A stretch of DNA of 64,000 bases from Streptacidiphilus sp. ASG 303 (lineage in GTDB: Bacteria; Actinomycetota; Actinomycetes; Streptomycetales; Streptomycetaceae). Shown here piece after piece: positions 16,244 through 25,214 of this stretch. The notes beneath the pieces were generated by a model. The model was given only the letters and a program-made list of their open reading frames with translations, was not told the DNA's origin and did not search any database. The DNA lies in the NCBI RefSeq assembly GCF_020991365.1, contig NZ_JAJLRA010000001.1, positions 486,142 to 550,141 on the forward strand, written 5' to 3'. Each line of letters starts with the position of its first letter. Positions within the stretch are counted from its first letter, which is position 1. The position numbers and the translations under genes are program-made.

Positions 16244-17272
16244 TCAGTCCAGCGTCTGCACCAGTTCACGGCGGGTCGCGGTGTGGACGAGACGGCCCCG
16301 GGCCCCGTTGACGAGGGGCAGGTGCGGCGGGACATGGCCGCACTCGACGTCGGCGACGATCGGCACCCCCAGCGGTCCGAGGGCGTCCAGCACGGCTTCG
16401 TGCTGGGTGAGCGAGTCCTGGTCGGGCGCCCGGGTGCGACCGACGAGGACGGCGTTGGCGGCGTCGAAGAACCCGGCGAGGCGCATCCCGTGGAGATTGC
16501 GGCAGATCGTGAAGGCGTCGTCGCCGAACGCCTCCACGTAGACGATCAGCCCCTCGGGCGCGTGGGCGCGGGCGAACGCGGTGACGTCCCCGTAGGGCGT
16601 GCCCGCCACGTTGCACAGTGTCTCGATGCAGCCGCCGATGAGGCGCCCCCGGACCTCCACGTCGCCGTCGCCGTCCAGCCTGGTCCACGTGCCGGGGGTG
16701 TCCAGCGTGTACTCGTCCACCTGCGGGAAGAGCCGGTAGTCGGCCCAGCCCGAGGACGGGTGGCGGCCCGGCGGGGTCTGGGCGAACCGGCTTCCCGCCG
16801 GCAGGGCCGCGATGTCCAGCCACGACAGCAGCCCGTCGGGCACGCGGTAGGGGGTGTCCATGAGGTTGTTGCCGTGCAGGGTGGCGGCCCCGGTGAGGAG
16901 CGTCAGCGGGGTGAGCAGGGTCGACATGTCCGAGAACCCGACGAGCCAGGTGGGCTCGGCCGCACGCAGCCGGTCCCAGTCGAGCAGGGGCAGCAGGTCG
17001 ATCGCGGTCTCCCCTCCCCACGGGGGGACCACCGCGGCGATCCCGGGGTCGGCCAGCAGCTCCGTCAGCTCGGCCGCACGGTCCGCCGCGGGGGCGCTGA
17101 CGTGTCCGGAGCCGTCCATGCAGCGGCCGACGACCACCTCGTAGCCGCGGGCCTCCACCGCGCGGACCGCCAGCCGCAGGCGCTCGTGCAGCTCGTCGCC
17201 GACCCCGCTCGACGGGGAGGTGACGGCGATGCGGTCGCCGGGACGCAGGGGGCGCGGGTATCGGATCGGCAT
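16244..17272 (-). CDS. S66-family peptidase (LD-carboxypeptidase/MccF type)
   Basis: A 342-residue serine peptidase. The catalytic triad of family S66 is visible: S114 in VGFSDMS, E247 in VYVEAFG and H313 in ECGHVPP. The substrate loop is long, as in MccF, rather than short as in the murein-recycling LdcA. The candidate roles are trimming of tetrapeptides in cell-wall recycling or inactivation of peptidyl-nucleotide antibiotics such as microcin C-like compounds. There is no signal peptide, so it acts in the cytoplasm. It follows cysG at 52 bases on the same strand and may be read through from it. Confidence 0.9.
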   Translation of the reverse strand: MPIRYPRPLRPGDRIAVTSPSSGVGDELHERLRLAVRAVEARGYEVVVGRCMDGSGHVSAPAADRAAELTELLADPGIAAVVPPWGGETAIDLLPLLDWDRLRAAEPTWLVGFSDMSTLLTPLTLLTGAATLHGNNLMDTPYRVPDGLLSWLDIAALPAGSRFAQTPPGRHPSSGWADYRLFPQVDEYTLDTPGTWTRLDGDGDVEVRGRLIGGCIETLCNVAGTPYGDVTAFARAHAPEGLIVYVEAFGDDAFTICRNLHGMRLAGFFDAANAVLVGRTRAPDQDSLTQHEAVLDALGPLGVPIVADVECGHVPPHLPLVNGARGRLVHTATRRELVQTLD

Positions 17273-17324
17273 GGCGGGAGTCTGGCACGAAGGCCCTCCC
17301 GGCCGCCTGCCCGGTTCCCGCGGG

Positions 17325-18551
17325 TCAGCCCGCGTGGACGGAGACGACGTCGCCGACGACGACCACCGCGGGCGGGCGGACGTCCTCGGCCGCGACGACG
17401 GCGGCGACGGTGGCGAGGGTGGCGTCGACGCGGCGCTGGGCCGCCGTGGTGCCCTCCTGGACGACGGCGACGGGGGTGTCGGCCGCCCGCCCGTGGGCCA
17501 TCAGGGTGTCGGCGATCGCCCCGATCCGCTCCACGGCCATCAGCAGGACCAGGGTGCCGCGCATCCGGGCGGCGGCCTCCCAGTCCACGAGGGAGCGCGG
17601 GTCGTCCGGGGCGACGTGGCCGGAGACGACGGTGAACTCGTGGGTGATCCCGCGGTGGGTGACCGGGATGCCGGCGGCGGCGGGGACGCTGATGGAGCTG
17701 GAGATGCCGGGGACGACGGTGACCGGCACGCCGGCCTCGGCGCAGGCGATGACCTCCTCCATGCCGCGGCCGAAGACGTACGGGTCGCCGCCCTTGAGGC
17801 GGACGACGAACCGGCCGGCCTTCGCGTGCTCCAGCAGGGTGCGGTTGATGGCCTCCTGGGCCATCGCGCGGCCGTAGGGGATCTTGGAGGCGTCGATCAC
17901 CTCGACGTGCGGCGGCAGCTCGGCAATCAGCTCCCGGGGGGCGAGGCGGTCGGCGACGACCACGTCGGCGTCGGCCAGCAGGCGGCGGCCGCGGACGGTG
18001 ATCAGGTCGGGGTCGCCGGGGCCGCCGCCGACCAGGGCGACGCCGACGGCGCGCTCGCGGTGGTGGCGAGCGCTCAGCGAGCCGTCGCGCAGGCCCTCGA
18101 CGACGGCGTTGCGCAGGGCGGCGGAGCGGCGGGGGTCGCCGGAGAGGACGGCGACGGTGACCGAGCCGTCCCGGCCGGTGGCGGGGGTCCAGGCGGTGGC
18201 GGCGGACGCGTCGTCGGCGCGGGCGCAGAAGACGCGGCGCTCCTCGGCCTCGGCACTGACGGCGGCGTTGACGGCGGGGTCGTCGGTGGCGACCAGGGCG
18301 TACCAGGCGCCGTCGAGGTCGCCGGGGGCGTAGCCGCGGTCGTGCCAGACGACCTCCCCCGCGTCGGCCATGGCCTGCACGGCGGGCGTGGTCGCGGGCG
18401 ATATGAGGTGCACGTCGGCGCCGGCCGCGATGAGGGCGGGCAGCCGCCGCTGGGCGACCTGGCCGCCGCCGACGACGACGGTGCGGCGGCCCTCCAGGCG
18501 GAGGCCGACCGGGTAGGGGGTCACGTCGGGGCGGGGTGCGGGCGCGGCCAT
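17325..18551 (-). CDS. cysG: Siroheme synthase: precorrin-2 dehydrogenase plus SUMT
   Basis: A 408-residue two-domain enzyme. Residues 1-155 form the Rossmann NAD domain (VVVGGGQVAQRRLPAL) of precorrin-2 dehydrogenase. Residues 165-408 form uroporphyrinogen-III C-methyltransferase, with VALVGGGPGDPDLIT, RLKGGDPYVFGRG and the C-terminal PVAVVQEGTT. It makes precorrin-2 for both siroheme (sulfite and nitrite reduction) and cobalamin. It sits beside the cobT fusion and cobL on the same strand, so a cobalamin role is likely. A 14-bp hairpin (18622-18659) separates it from cobT. Confidence 0.92.
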   Translation of the reverse strand: MAAPAPRPDVTPYPVGLRLEGRRTVVVGGGQVAQRRLPALIAAGADVHLISPATTPAVQAMADAGEVVWHDRGYAPGDLDGAWYALVATDDPAVNAAVSAEAEERRVFCARADDASAATAWTPATGRDGSVTVAVLSGDPRRSAALRNAVVEGLRDGSLSARHHRERAVGVALVGGGPGDPDLITVRGRRLLADADVVVADRLAPRELIAELPPHVEVIDASKIPYGRAMAQEAINRTLLEHAKAGRFVVRLKGGDPYVFGRGMEEVIACAEAGVPVTVVPGISSSISVPAAAGIPVTHRGITHEFTVVSGHVAPDDPRSLVDWEAAARMRGTLVLLMAVERIGAIADTLMAHGRAADTPVAVVQEGTTAAQRRVDATLATVAAVVAAEDVRPPAVVVVGDVVSVHAG

Positions 18552-18621
18552 GGCGTGCTCCTGTGCGGGGCTCGTACGGACGGGGTGGGATGCGGGGGGT
18601 GCGGAGGGGTGCGGGGATGCG

Positions 18622-18659
18622 GCTCCGCAGCCGGTGCGCCCTCGGACCGGCTGCGGAGC
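18622..18659 (-). terminator. Strong hairpin between cobT and cysG
   Basis: GCTCCGCAGCCGGT (18622-18635) pairs perfectly with ACCGGCTGCGGAGC (18646-18659) around a 10-base loop. It probably ends the cobT transcript, 110 bases after its stop codon. Between it and cobT lie two 21-bp direct repeats ending in GGTGTCCCGGTCAG. Confidence 0.7.
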
Positions 18660-18768
18660 GGGTGGTGCGGTGGTGCGGCGACCGGGGCGGTGCCCCGGCC
18701 GGGGTACCGACCGGGGTGCCGGCCGGGGCCCGGCCGGTGTCCCGGTCAGGCCCCGGCCGGTGTCCCGG

Positions 18769-21700
18769 TCAGTGCTTCTCGGTGACCCCGGCGGAGTCGA
18801 ACGTGGCTACATCGTGCATCGCCCGGGCCGCGGACTGCACCAGCGGCAGCGCGAGCAGTGCGCCGGTGCCCTCGCCGAGCCGCAGGTCGAGGTCGACCAG
18901 CGGGCGCAGGCCGAGCTTGGCGAGCGCCGCCTTGTGGCCGGGCTCGGCCGAGCGGTGGCCGGCGATGCAGGCCGCGAGGACCTCCGGGGCGATCGCCTTG
19001 GCCGCCAGGGCCGCGGCGCCCGCGTTGATCCCGTCCAGGATGACCGGGGTGCGCAGCGAGGCGGCGCCGAGGAGGAGGCCGGCGAGGGCGGCGTGCTCCA
19101 GGCCGCCGACGGCGGCGAGGACGCCCACCGGGTCGCCCGGGTCGGGCCGGTGCAGCTCCAGCGCCCGGCGGACGACGTCGACCTTGCGGGCGTGCGTCTC
19201 GTCGTCGATGCCGGTGCCGCGACCGGTGACCTCGGCCGGGTCGGTGCCGGTGAAGACCGAGATCAGGGCGGCTGCGGCCGTGGTGTTGGCGATGCCCATG
19301 TCGCCGGTGACGATCGCCTTGTTGCCCGCCGCGACCAGGTCGCGGGCGGTCTCGATGCCGACCTCGACCGCCCGCAGGGCCTCCTCGCGGCTCATCGCGG
19401 GTCCGGTGGTCATGTCGGCGGTGCCGGGGCGGACCTTGCGCGGCAGCAGGCCGGTGGTGCGGCCCTCCTGGACCGGCGCGGGCAGCTCGGAGGCGACGCC
19501 GACGTCGACCACGCACACCTCGGCGCCGACCTGGGCGGCGAAGGCGTTGACCACCGCTCCCCCGGCGAGGAAGTTGCCCACCATCTGCGCGGTGACCTCC
19601 TGCGGCCAGGGGGTGACCCCCTGGGCGTGCACGCCGTGGTCGCCGGCGAAGACCGCCACACAGGCGGGCTCCGGGATCGGCGGCGGGCACTTGCGGGAGA
19701 GGCCGCACAGCTGGGCGGAGATTATCTCCAGCATCCCGAGGGAGCCGGCGGGCTTGGTCATCCGCTTCTGGCGGTCCCACGCCTCGCCGAGCGCCTTGGC
19801 GTCGAGCGGGCGGATGCCGCGCAGGGTCTCGTCGAGCACGCTGTGCGGGTCCTCGCCGGGCAGGGCCCGGTTGCCGTACTGCTCCTCGTGCACGACCCAG
19901 GACAGCGGGCGCTTCCTGGCCCAGCCGGCCTGCTGGAGCTCCGGCTCGTCCGGGAAGGAGTCGACGTAGCCGACGCAGAGGTAGGCCACCACGTCGAGGT
20001 GGTCGGGCAGGCCGAGCTCGCGGACCATCTCGCGCTCATCGAAGAAGGACACCCAGCCGACGCCCAGGCCCTCGGCGCGGGCGGCGAGCCACAGGTTCTC
20101 CACGGCGAGGGCGGCCGAGTACGGCGCCATCTGGGGCTGGGTGTGGCGGCCCAGGGTGTGGCGGCCGCCGCGGGTGCGGTCGGCGGTGACGACGATGTTG
20201 ACCGGGGTCTCGAGGATCGCCTCGATCTTGATCGACTTGAACTGCTTGGCGCGGCCCTTGGGCAGCGAGGCGGCGTAGGCGTCGCGCTGGCGCTCGGCGA
20301 GCTCGTGCATCCGCCGGCGGGTCTTGGCCGAGCGGATCACGACGAAGTCCCACGGCTGCGAGTGGCCGACGCTGGGGGCGGTGTGGGCGGCCTCCAGGAC
20401 CCGGATCAGCACCTCGTGCGGGATGGGGTCCGGGCGGAAGCCGTTGCGGACGTCGCGGCGCTCGCGCATCACGCGGTGCACGGCGTCGCGCATGGACTCC
20501 TCGTAGCCGGGCGCGGCCGGGCCCTGGGGCAGGTCGGGGCCGGACTGGATCTCGGGCTGCACGTCGGGTTGGGCCTCGGTCTCGGCGGCGGCCTCGGGCC
20601 GGGGCTCGGGCACGGACTGCGGTTCGGGCTGGGGTTCGGGCTGGGGTTCGGGCGCGGGCTCGGGCAGGACCTCGGCAGCCGGAACGGCCTCGGGGACGGC
20701 CTCGGCACCGTGGGGTTCCGCCTGCTCGGGCACGTCGACGGCCTGCTCGGCGGAGGCCGCCGCGGGCTCGGGCCGGGGCTCGGACTCGGGCTCGGGGAGG
20801 GCCTGGGGGGCCTGTCCGGCGACGGGCCCGGTTCCGGCGGCCTGGTCGGCGGCGTCCCCGGCGGGGGCCTCCTGGACGGCCTGCTGCACGGGGGCGGCAC
20901 CCTCGGCGAGGGCGTCGACGGGGTCCGCTGCGACGGCACCGGGGACAGCGGCCTGCTCGACGGGCTCCGGGTGCCCGGCGACCGCCTCCTGCGGTACCGC
21001 GGCGGCCTCCGCCGTACCGGGACCTGCGGGCCCGACCGGCTCGGCGGGCCCGACCGGCTCGGCGGACCCGGCGGCGGGCGACTCCTCCGCCGGCGCCCCG
21101 CCGGGCACGACGGGGGCGGCGGCCTGCTCGGGGGCCTCGGGCCCGACGACGGCCTCGGGCCCGGCGACGACCTCGGGCCCGGGCTCGGCGGCGGCCGCCT
21201 CGGGGGCGGCCTCCGGGAGAGCGGAACCGGCGGCCGCGCCCTCGACGGCGGCGTCCTCCTGCAGCACCGGGGCGTCGGCGGCGGGGGCACCGGACTCTCC
21301 GTCCGCGGCACCTCCGGCCGCGGACTCCGGTGCGGCCGCCGCGGAGGCGTCCGGCATCCCCGCCCCGGCGTCCGGGACGGCCGGGTCGGCGTCGGCGGCC
21401 TCCTCGGGCAGGCCGGGCGCGGGCGGCACGGCGAGGAACGCCGCGATCCTGCTGGGGGGGCCGTCCGAGGACCGGGCGGGAGCCGGGATCAGGGTGGCCT
21501 CGGGGAGGCCGGAGACGGCGGTGGCGTTCTCGGGCGGGAGCGCCTGCGCGGGCGGGGTGGCAGAGGCGTCCTGGAGCTGTGGCGCGGTGTTCACTGCGAC
21601 CGCCTGGGCCGCGGGCTCCTGCGCCACCGGCGCCGTCGGGGAAGGGGCGGGGGCGGGCACGGCTGCCGCGGGGGTGTCCTGGGGTGCGGCGTGGCCGGGC

Positions 21701-23001
21701 CCGGCCTCCGCCGGAACGGCGGTGGCCTGCTCGGCGACGGCTGCCCGGGGCACCGCGACGGGCTCGGCGGTCACGGGCTCGGCGGTCACAGGCGCGGGCG
21801 CGGGCTCGGACTCGGCGGCGGGTGCCTGCACCGCCGCCTGCTCCGCCGCCACGTCCTGCGCGGGCACCGCCTCCTGCACGGGGGCCTGCGGGGCCGCCGC
21901 CTCGTCGGCAGGGGCCTCCTGGACAGGGGCCTCCTGGACCGCAGCCGGCTCGACCGCCGGGACCTCGGAGGCCTCGGGGGCCACGAGCTGCACCGACTGC
22001 TCCGGTGCGGGCGCGGGCGCGGACTCGGCGGCGGGTGCCTGCACCGCCGCCTGCTCCGCCGCCACGTCCTGCGCGGGCACCGCCTCCTGCACCGGGCCGT
22101 CCTGGGCCCCGGGCTCCTGAACCGCCGTCGGCTCGGCCGCCGGCGCCTCGGCCGCCACCGGTTCGGGGGCCTGCACCGGCTGGACCGGCTGCACCGGCAC
22201 GGCGACCGCGGGGGCCCCGGGCTGCTGGGGCGGGGCCAGCCGGACGCCGTAGCCCTGGGTGTCCCCCGCGGAGGGTCCCCGGTCGGCGAGCGAGCGGACG
22301 GGGACCTGACCGGTCATCAGGGACGGGTCGGGGATGGGCGGTCCGGCGTGCAGCGGACGCCGGACCGCCGCGGCGGCGGCCGCCGCGGACTGCGGCGCCA
22401 CCGGCGGCTGGGGCACCACCGGGGCCTGCGGCTGCGGCTGCGGCGGGGCGACCGTGAAGGGACCGTGCTCGGGGACCGGGGCCGGTGCCGGTGCGGCGGG
22501 GGCCTGACCCGGGGCCGCCTGCAGGGCGGCGGCGGCGTCGACCGCCGCCTGGACCGCGGCCTCCGGCGGCGCCAGCGGCGGCCAGGACGGGGCGACGGGG
22601 GTGCCCGCGGCGTGCGCGGCGGCCTCCTCGGTGGTGACGGTGCGCAGCGGGATGGTCTCCGCCGGCATGCCGTGCACGGCCGGGTCGGCGGGCATCGGGG
22701 TGCCGTGGGCCGGGGTGGGCTCGCGCAGGGCGGCCTCGCTCCAGGAGCCCTGCGGACCGGGCATGAGGAGGAGGTCGTCCTCCTCGTCCAGCTGGTCGGG
22801 CTGGTCGAGGAAGGTGAAGGCGGGCCGCAGCCCGGCGTCGTGCGCGGCGGCCTCGGGGCCCGGGCCGAAGGGGTCGGGACGGAAACCGGCGCCCGCCGTC
22901 TCCGCAGGGCCGCCGACCGGCTGGTACGCCGGGTCGTGACCTGCCTCGGAGAGCGGGTGCTCCGGCAGTCCCTCGCCCGGGACGTGGCCGGTATCGGTCA
23001 T
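18769..23001 (-). CDS. cobT: BluB-CobT fusion with very long disordered N-terminus
   Basis: A 1410-residue protein. Residues 1-830 are low complexity, rich in Pro, Ala, Glu and Gln, with internal repeats. Residues about 833-1060 are a nitroreductase fold of the BluB type (RRDVRNGFRPDPIP, APSVGHSQPWDF, GLGVGWVSFFDE), predicted to make 5,6-dimethylbenzimidazole from FMNH2. Residues about 1065-1410 are nicotinate-nucleotide:DMB phosphoribosyltransferase, with TKPAGSLG, FAGDHGVHAQGVT and the catalytic glutamate in LGEGTGALLALPL. The fusion would make the lower ligand and activate it to alpha-ribazole phosphate in one protein for cobalamin assembly. ATG 23001 follows GGAAGGAG at 9 bases. Confidence 0.93.
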   Translation of the reverse strand: MTDTGHVPGEGLPEHPLSEAGHDPAYQPVGGPAETAGAGFRPDPFGPGPEAAAHDAGLRPAFTFLDQPDQLDEEDDLLLMPGPQGSWSEAALREPTPAHGTPMPADPAVHGMPAETIPLRTVTTEEAAAHAAGTPVAPSWPPLAPPEAAVQAAVDAAAALQAAPGQAPAAPAPAPVPEHGPFTVAPPQPQPQAPVVPQPPVAPQSAAAAAAAVRRPLHAGPPIPDPSLMTGQVPVRSLADRGPSAGDTQGYGVRLAPPQQPGAPAVAVPVQPVQPVQAPEPVAAEAPAAEPTAVQEPGAQDGPVQEAVPAQDVAAEQAAVQAPAAESAPAPAPEQSVQLVAPEASEVPAVEPAAVQEAPVQEAPADEAAAPQAPVQEAVPAQDVAAEQAAVQAPAAESEPAPAPVTAEPVTAEPVAVPRAAVAEQATAVPAEAGPGHAAPQDTPAAAVPAPAPSPTAPVAQEPAAQAVAVNTAPQLQDASATPPAQALPPENATAVSGLPEATLIPAPARSSDGPPSRIAAFLAVPPAPGLPEEAADADPAVPDAGAGMPDASAAAAPESAAGGAADGESGAPAADAPVLQEDAAVEGAAAGSALPEAAPEAAAAEPGPEVVAGPEAVVGPEAPEQAAAPVVPGGAPAEESPAAGSAEPVGPAEPVGPAGPGTAEAAAVPQEAVAGHPEPVEQAAVPGAVAADPVDALAEGAAPVQQAVQEAPAGDAADQAAGTGPVAGQAPQALPEPESEPRPEPAAASAEQAVDVPEQAEPHGAEAVPEAVPAAEVLPEPAPEPQPEPQPEPQSVPEPRPEAAAETEAQPDVQPEIQSGPDLPQGPAAPGYEESMRDAVHRVMRERRDVRNGFRPDPIPHEVLIRVLEAAHTAPSVGHSQPWDFVVIRSAKTRRRMHELAERQRDAYAASLPKGRAKQFKSIKIEAILETPVNIVVTADRTRGGRHTLGRHTQPQMAPYSAALAVENLWLAARAEGLGVGWVSFFDEREMVRELGLPDHLDVVAYLCVGYVDSFPDEPELQQAGWARKRPLSWVVHEEQYGNRALPGEDPHSVLDETLRGIRPLDAKALGEAWDRQKRMTKPAGSLGMLEIISAQLCGLSRKCPPPIPEPACVAVFAGDHGVHAQGVTPWPQEVTAQMVGNFLAGGAVVNAFAAQVGAEVCVVDVGVASELPAPVQEGRTTGLLPRKVRPGTADMTTGPAMSREEALRAVEVGIETARDLVAAGNKAIVTGDMGIANTTAAAALISVFTGTDPAEVTGRGTGIDDETHARKVDVVRRALELHRPDPGDPVGVLAAVGGLEHAALAGLLLGAASLRTPVILDGINAGAAALAAKAIAPEVLAACIAGHRSAEPGHKAALAKLGLRPLVDLDLRLGEGTGALLALPLVQSAARAMHDVATFDSAGVTEKH
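21793..22092. repeat. Duplicated 87-bp segment inside cobT
   Basis: Bases 21793-21879 and 22006-22092 are identical except for one position, offset by 213 bases. They encode the repeated peptide core VQEAVPAQDVAAEQAAVQ in the disordered region. The 213-base offset is a multiple of three, so the frame is kept. Confidence 0.85.
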
Positions 23002-23713
23002 CTCAGAAACTCCTTCCAGGGCCGCGTAGGCGTCCTCGGCGTCGCGGTCGCCGACCGCGGCGTCCGACCGCGCGGGGCCGGGCCGGGTCGGCCCCGCCCC
23101 GTCGCGTGTGACCGGCGGCCGCGCAGGCACGGCAGCCGTGGTCCCGTCCGGTCCTCCGCTCCGTGGCGGCCCGGCCGACGCCGGCCCGCCACCACAACAA
23201 CGACGGACCGGGGGCAACCGGCACGACCGCCCCCTGACATCGGGGCATTCTTCCGGCCCGGGCCGCCCGGCGGCACGCGTGGACGCGATCACCCGGTGTG
23301 GGCTCCGCCACGTCATGGTCGGGATCCGGGATCACCGGTTCCTGGCCGCCGCACCGCCGCGGAGACAACCGCACGTCACCCTACCGGCCGGGGCGGACAC
23401 CCGGTCGGGGTGGTGCCCATTCCCGGACGGTGTGACCGCGTTCGCCCGGATCGCGCACACCGGGCCGGGACCGTCAGCCGCCTCCCCGTGCCCGTCCGGC
23501 CCTTCCCCTCCCCGCCCTTCCCCGCTCCGCCCGGCCCGTCCCCTGCCCGTCCCCGGTCCGGTCCGTGGCGCGCACCGGGCCCCGGGCCCACCGGACCGGG
23601 ACGTCCGGAGCCCACGGGTCAGGCGGTCCGGCCGGGGCGGGCCTGCAGGCAGCCGGGCGGGCGGAGGGCCGGGCGGACGGACGGGCCGGCCGGGCGGACG
23701 GGCCGGCGGTCCG
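23002..23713. other. 712-base gap upstream of cobT
   Basis: No convincing gene. On the minus strand TAGGGT (23378-23383) could be a -10 for cobT, which would give a 5' leader of about 370 bases. Within it, GCCAGGAACCGGT (23334-23346) resembles part of a B12 box, but I cannot find the other conserved cobalamin riboswitch parts. The rest, 23440-23713, is simple GC-rich sequence downstream of cobL. Confidence 0.45.
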
Positions 23714-25009
23714 TCAGGCCGGGCGCTCGCCCCAGAGCAGCAGGACCGGCGCCGAGGGCGCCGGGGCGTGCCCGCCGCCGAGGGCGGGGTCCTCGGCCGG
23801 TTCCAGCGCGGAGGCGTGCAGCAGCGTGCCCCCGGTGCGGTAGCCGGCGGCGGCGAAGGCCCGGCGGAACCCCTCGGCCTCCGCGAGGGTCCGGGGCACG
23901 GCCACCAGGCGCTCGGGGCGGCGGGCGAGGCAGGCGGCGACCGTGGCGGCATCGCCGTGCTCGACGGCGACGACGTCGGGTTCGGGCAGTTCGCCCAGCA
24001 CCTCGGGTGCGTCGCCGTGGACCACCTCGACCTCGACGCCGTAGCGGCGGGCGTTGACGGCGGTCCGGCCGCAGGCGTCGGCGTCGGCGTCCACGGCGAC
24101 CACGGCGGCGCCGAAGCGGGCGGCCTCCACGGCGAGGGAGCCGCTGCCGGCGCCGACGGACCAGAGCAGGTCGCCCGGCCGCGGCCCGAGGCGGGCGAGG
24201 ACCAGCGCGCGGGCCTCGGCGGGCAGGGCGGGGGTGTCCGGCGCGGGGGGCCCGCCGGCTTCGGGGGCGGGGGCGGCGCCGGTGACGCCGACCGGGCGGT
24301 CGGCGGCGGCGTACGCCTCCCCGTCCAGGGCCCAGCCGCGGACCGTCCCGGGGAAGTCGACCGGGCGGCCGGCGAGCCAGCCGGCGGCCTCGGTGGCGGG
24401 GCGGGTGGCGCCGCCGACCACGATCACCACGTTGGGGTCGCGCCAGACGTGGTCGGGCACCCGGTCGGAGGTCAGCACGCTGATCTCCTCGTCCGGGGTG
24501 CCGAGGGCCTCGCACACCACGAAGGTGCGGTGCACGTCGCGGAGCATCAGGGCGAGCTCGGTGGGCCCGGCGCCGGGGGCGGTGAGGACGGCGACCTTGG
24601 GGTGGGCGCGGCAGACGTTGGCGGCACGGCGCAGCCGGCGGCCGTGGGCGCTGACGACCTGGGCGTCGTCCCAGGGCATGCCGGCGCGGGCGAAGGCCGC
24701 GGCGACGGAGGAGACGGCGGGCAGGACCTCCAGCTCCAGGCCGAACTCGGGCCTGCGCAGGGTGCGGACCACGCCGAAGAAGCCGGGGTCCCCCTCGGCG
24801 ACGACGACGGCGGCGCCGCGGTGGTCGGCGATGCGGCGGGCCGCGAGTTCGACGCTGCCGAGCGCCATCCGCTCGGCGCCCTGCGGCAGGTCGAGCGCGG
24901 CGAGCTGGTAGGGCGCCCCCGCGACCAGGGTGGCCGCCCCCAGCGCCGCCCGCGCCGCCTCCGTGAGCGGAGTGCCGTCCCACCCGATGACCGTGACCCG
25001 GTCAGCCAT
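23714..25009 (-). CDS. cobL: Precorrin-6Y C5,15-methyltransferase (decarboxylating)
   Basis: A 431-residue fusion of CbiE and CbiT. The N-terminal tetrapyrrole methylase (about 1-210) has VTVIGWDGTPL and VVVAEGDPGFFGVVR. The C-terminal SAM methyltransferase (about 265-431) has LWSVGAGSGSLAVEAARFG and VAVDADADACGRT. Together they methylate C5 and C15 and remove the ring C acetate carboxyl in cobalamin synthesis. Both halves are full length. It lies upstream of cobT on the same strand but 712 bases away, so cotranscription is doubtful. ATG 25009 is preceded by GCGAGGAG at 13 bases. Confidence 0.93.
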   Translation of the reverse strand: MADRVTVIGWDGTPLTEAARAALGAATLVAGAPYQLAALDLPQGAERMALGSVELAARRIADHRGAAVVVAEGDPGFFGVVRTLRRPEFGLELEVLPAVSSVAAAFARAGMPWDDAQVVSAHGRRLRRAANVCRAHPKVAVLTAPGAGPTELALMLRDVHRTFVVCEALGTPDEEISVLTSDRVPDHVWRDPNVVIVVGGATRPATEAAGWLAGRPVDFPGTVRGWALDGEAYAAADRPVGVTGAAPAPEAGGPPAPDTPALPAEARALVLARLGPRPGDLLWSVGAGSGSLAVEAARFGAAVVAVDADADACGRTAVNARRYGVEVEVVHGDAPEVLGELPEPDVVAVEHGDAATVAACLARRPERLVAVPRTLAEAEGFRRAFAAAGYRTGGTLLHASALEPAEDPALGGGHAPAPSAPVLLLWGERPA

Positions 25010-25214
25010 TCCGGCTGTTCTCCTCGCTGTCCGTGTGCGCCTGGGGACCGGCCCGGGACGTGCGCCCGGGGAACCGGTCCGCGGGGATCCGTCCGCGCTC
25101 CGGGGTCCCCCTGCCCCCGGCGGCCGGCGGCACGCCCGCGGACCGCCCCGGGGGGCGGGCGGCGCGTGCCCGCGAGGAGCGTACAGGCCGGGACGGGGAG
25201 GTCCGGCGGCCGCC

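Noticed and set aside
14767-16311. Long plus-strand frame across the ligase and methyltransferase genes
   Set aside because: It is antisense to two genes with clear motifs and is made of Gly/Arg/Val repeats.
18550-24057. A plus-strand open frame of over 1800 codons opposite cobT and cobL
   Set aside because: It is the antisense of well-supported genes. At this GC content the complement of Pro/Ala/Glu codons stays open; the translation is Gly/Arg/Leu repeats with no domain and no ribosome site.
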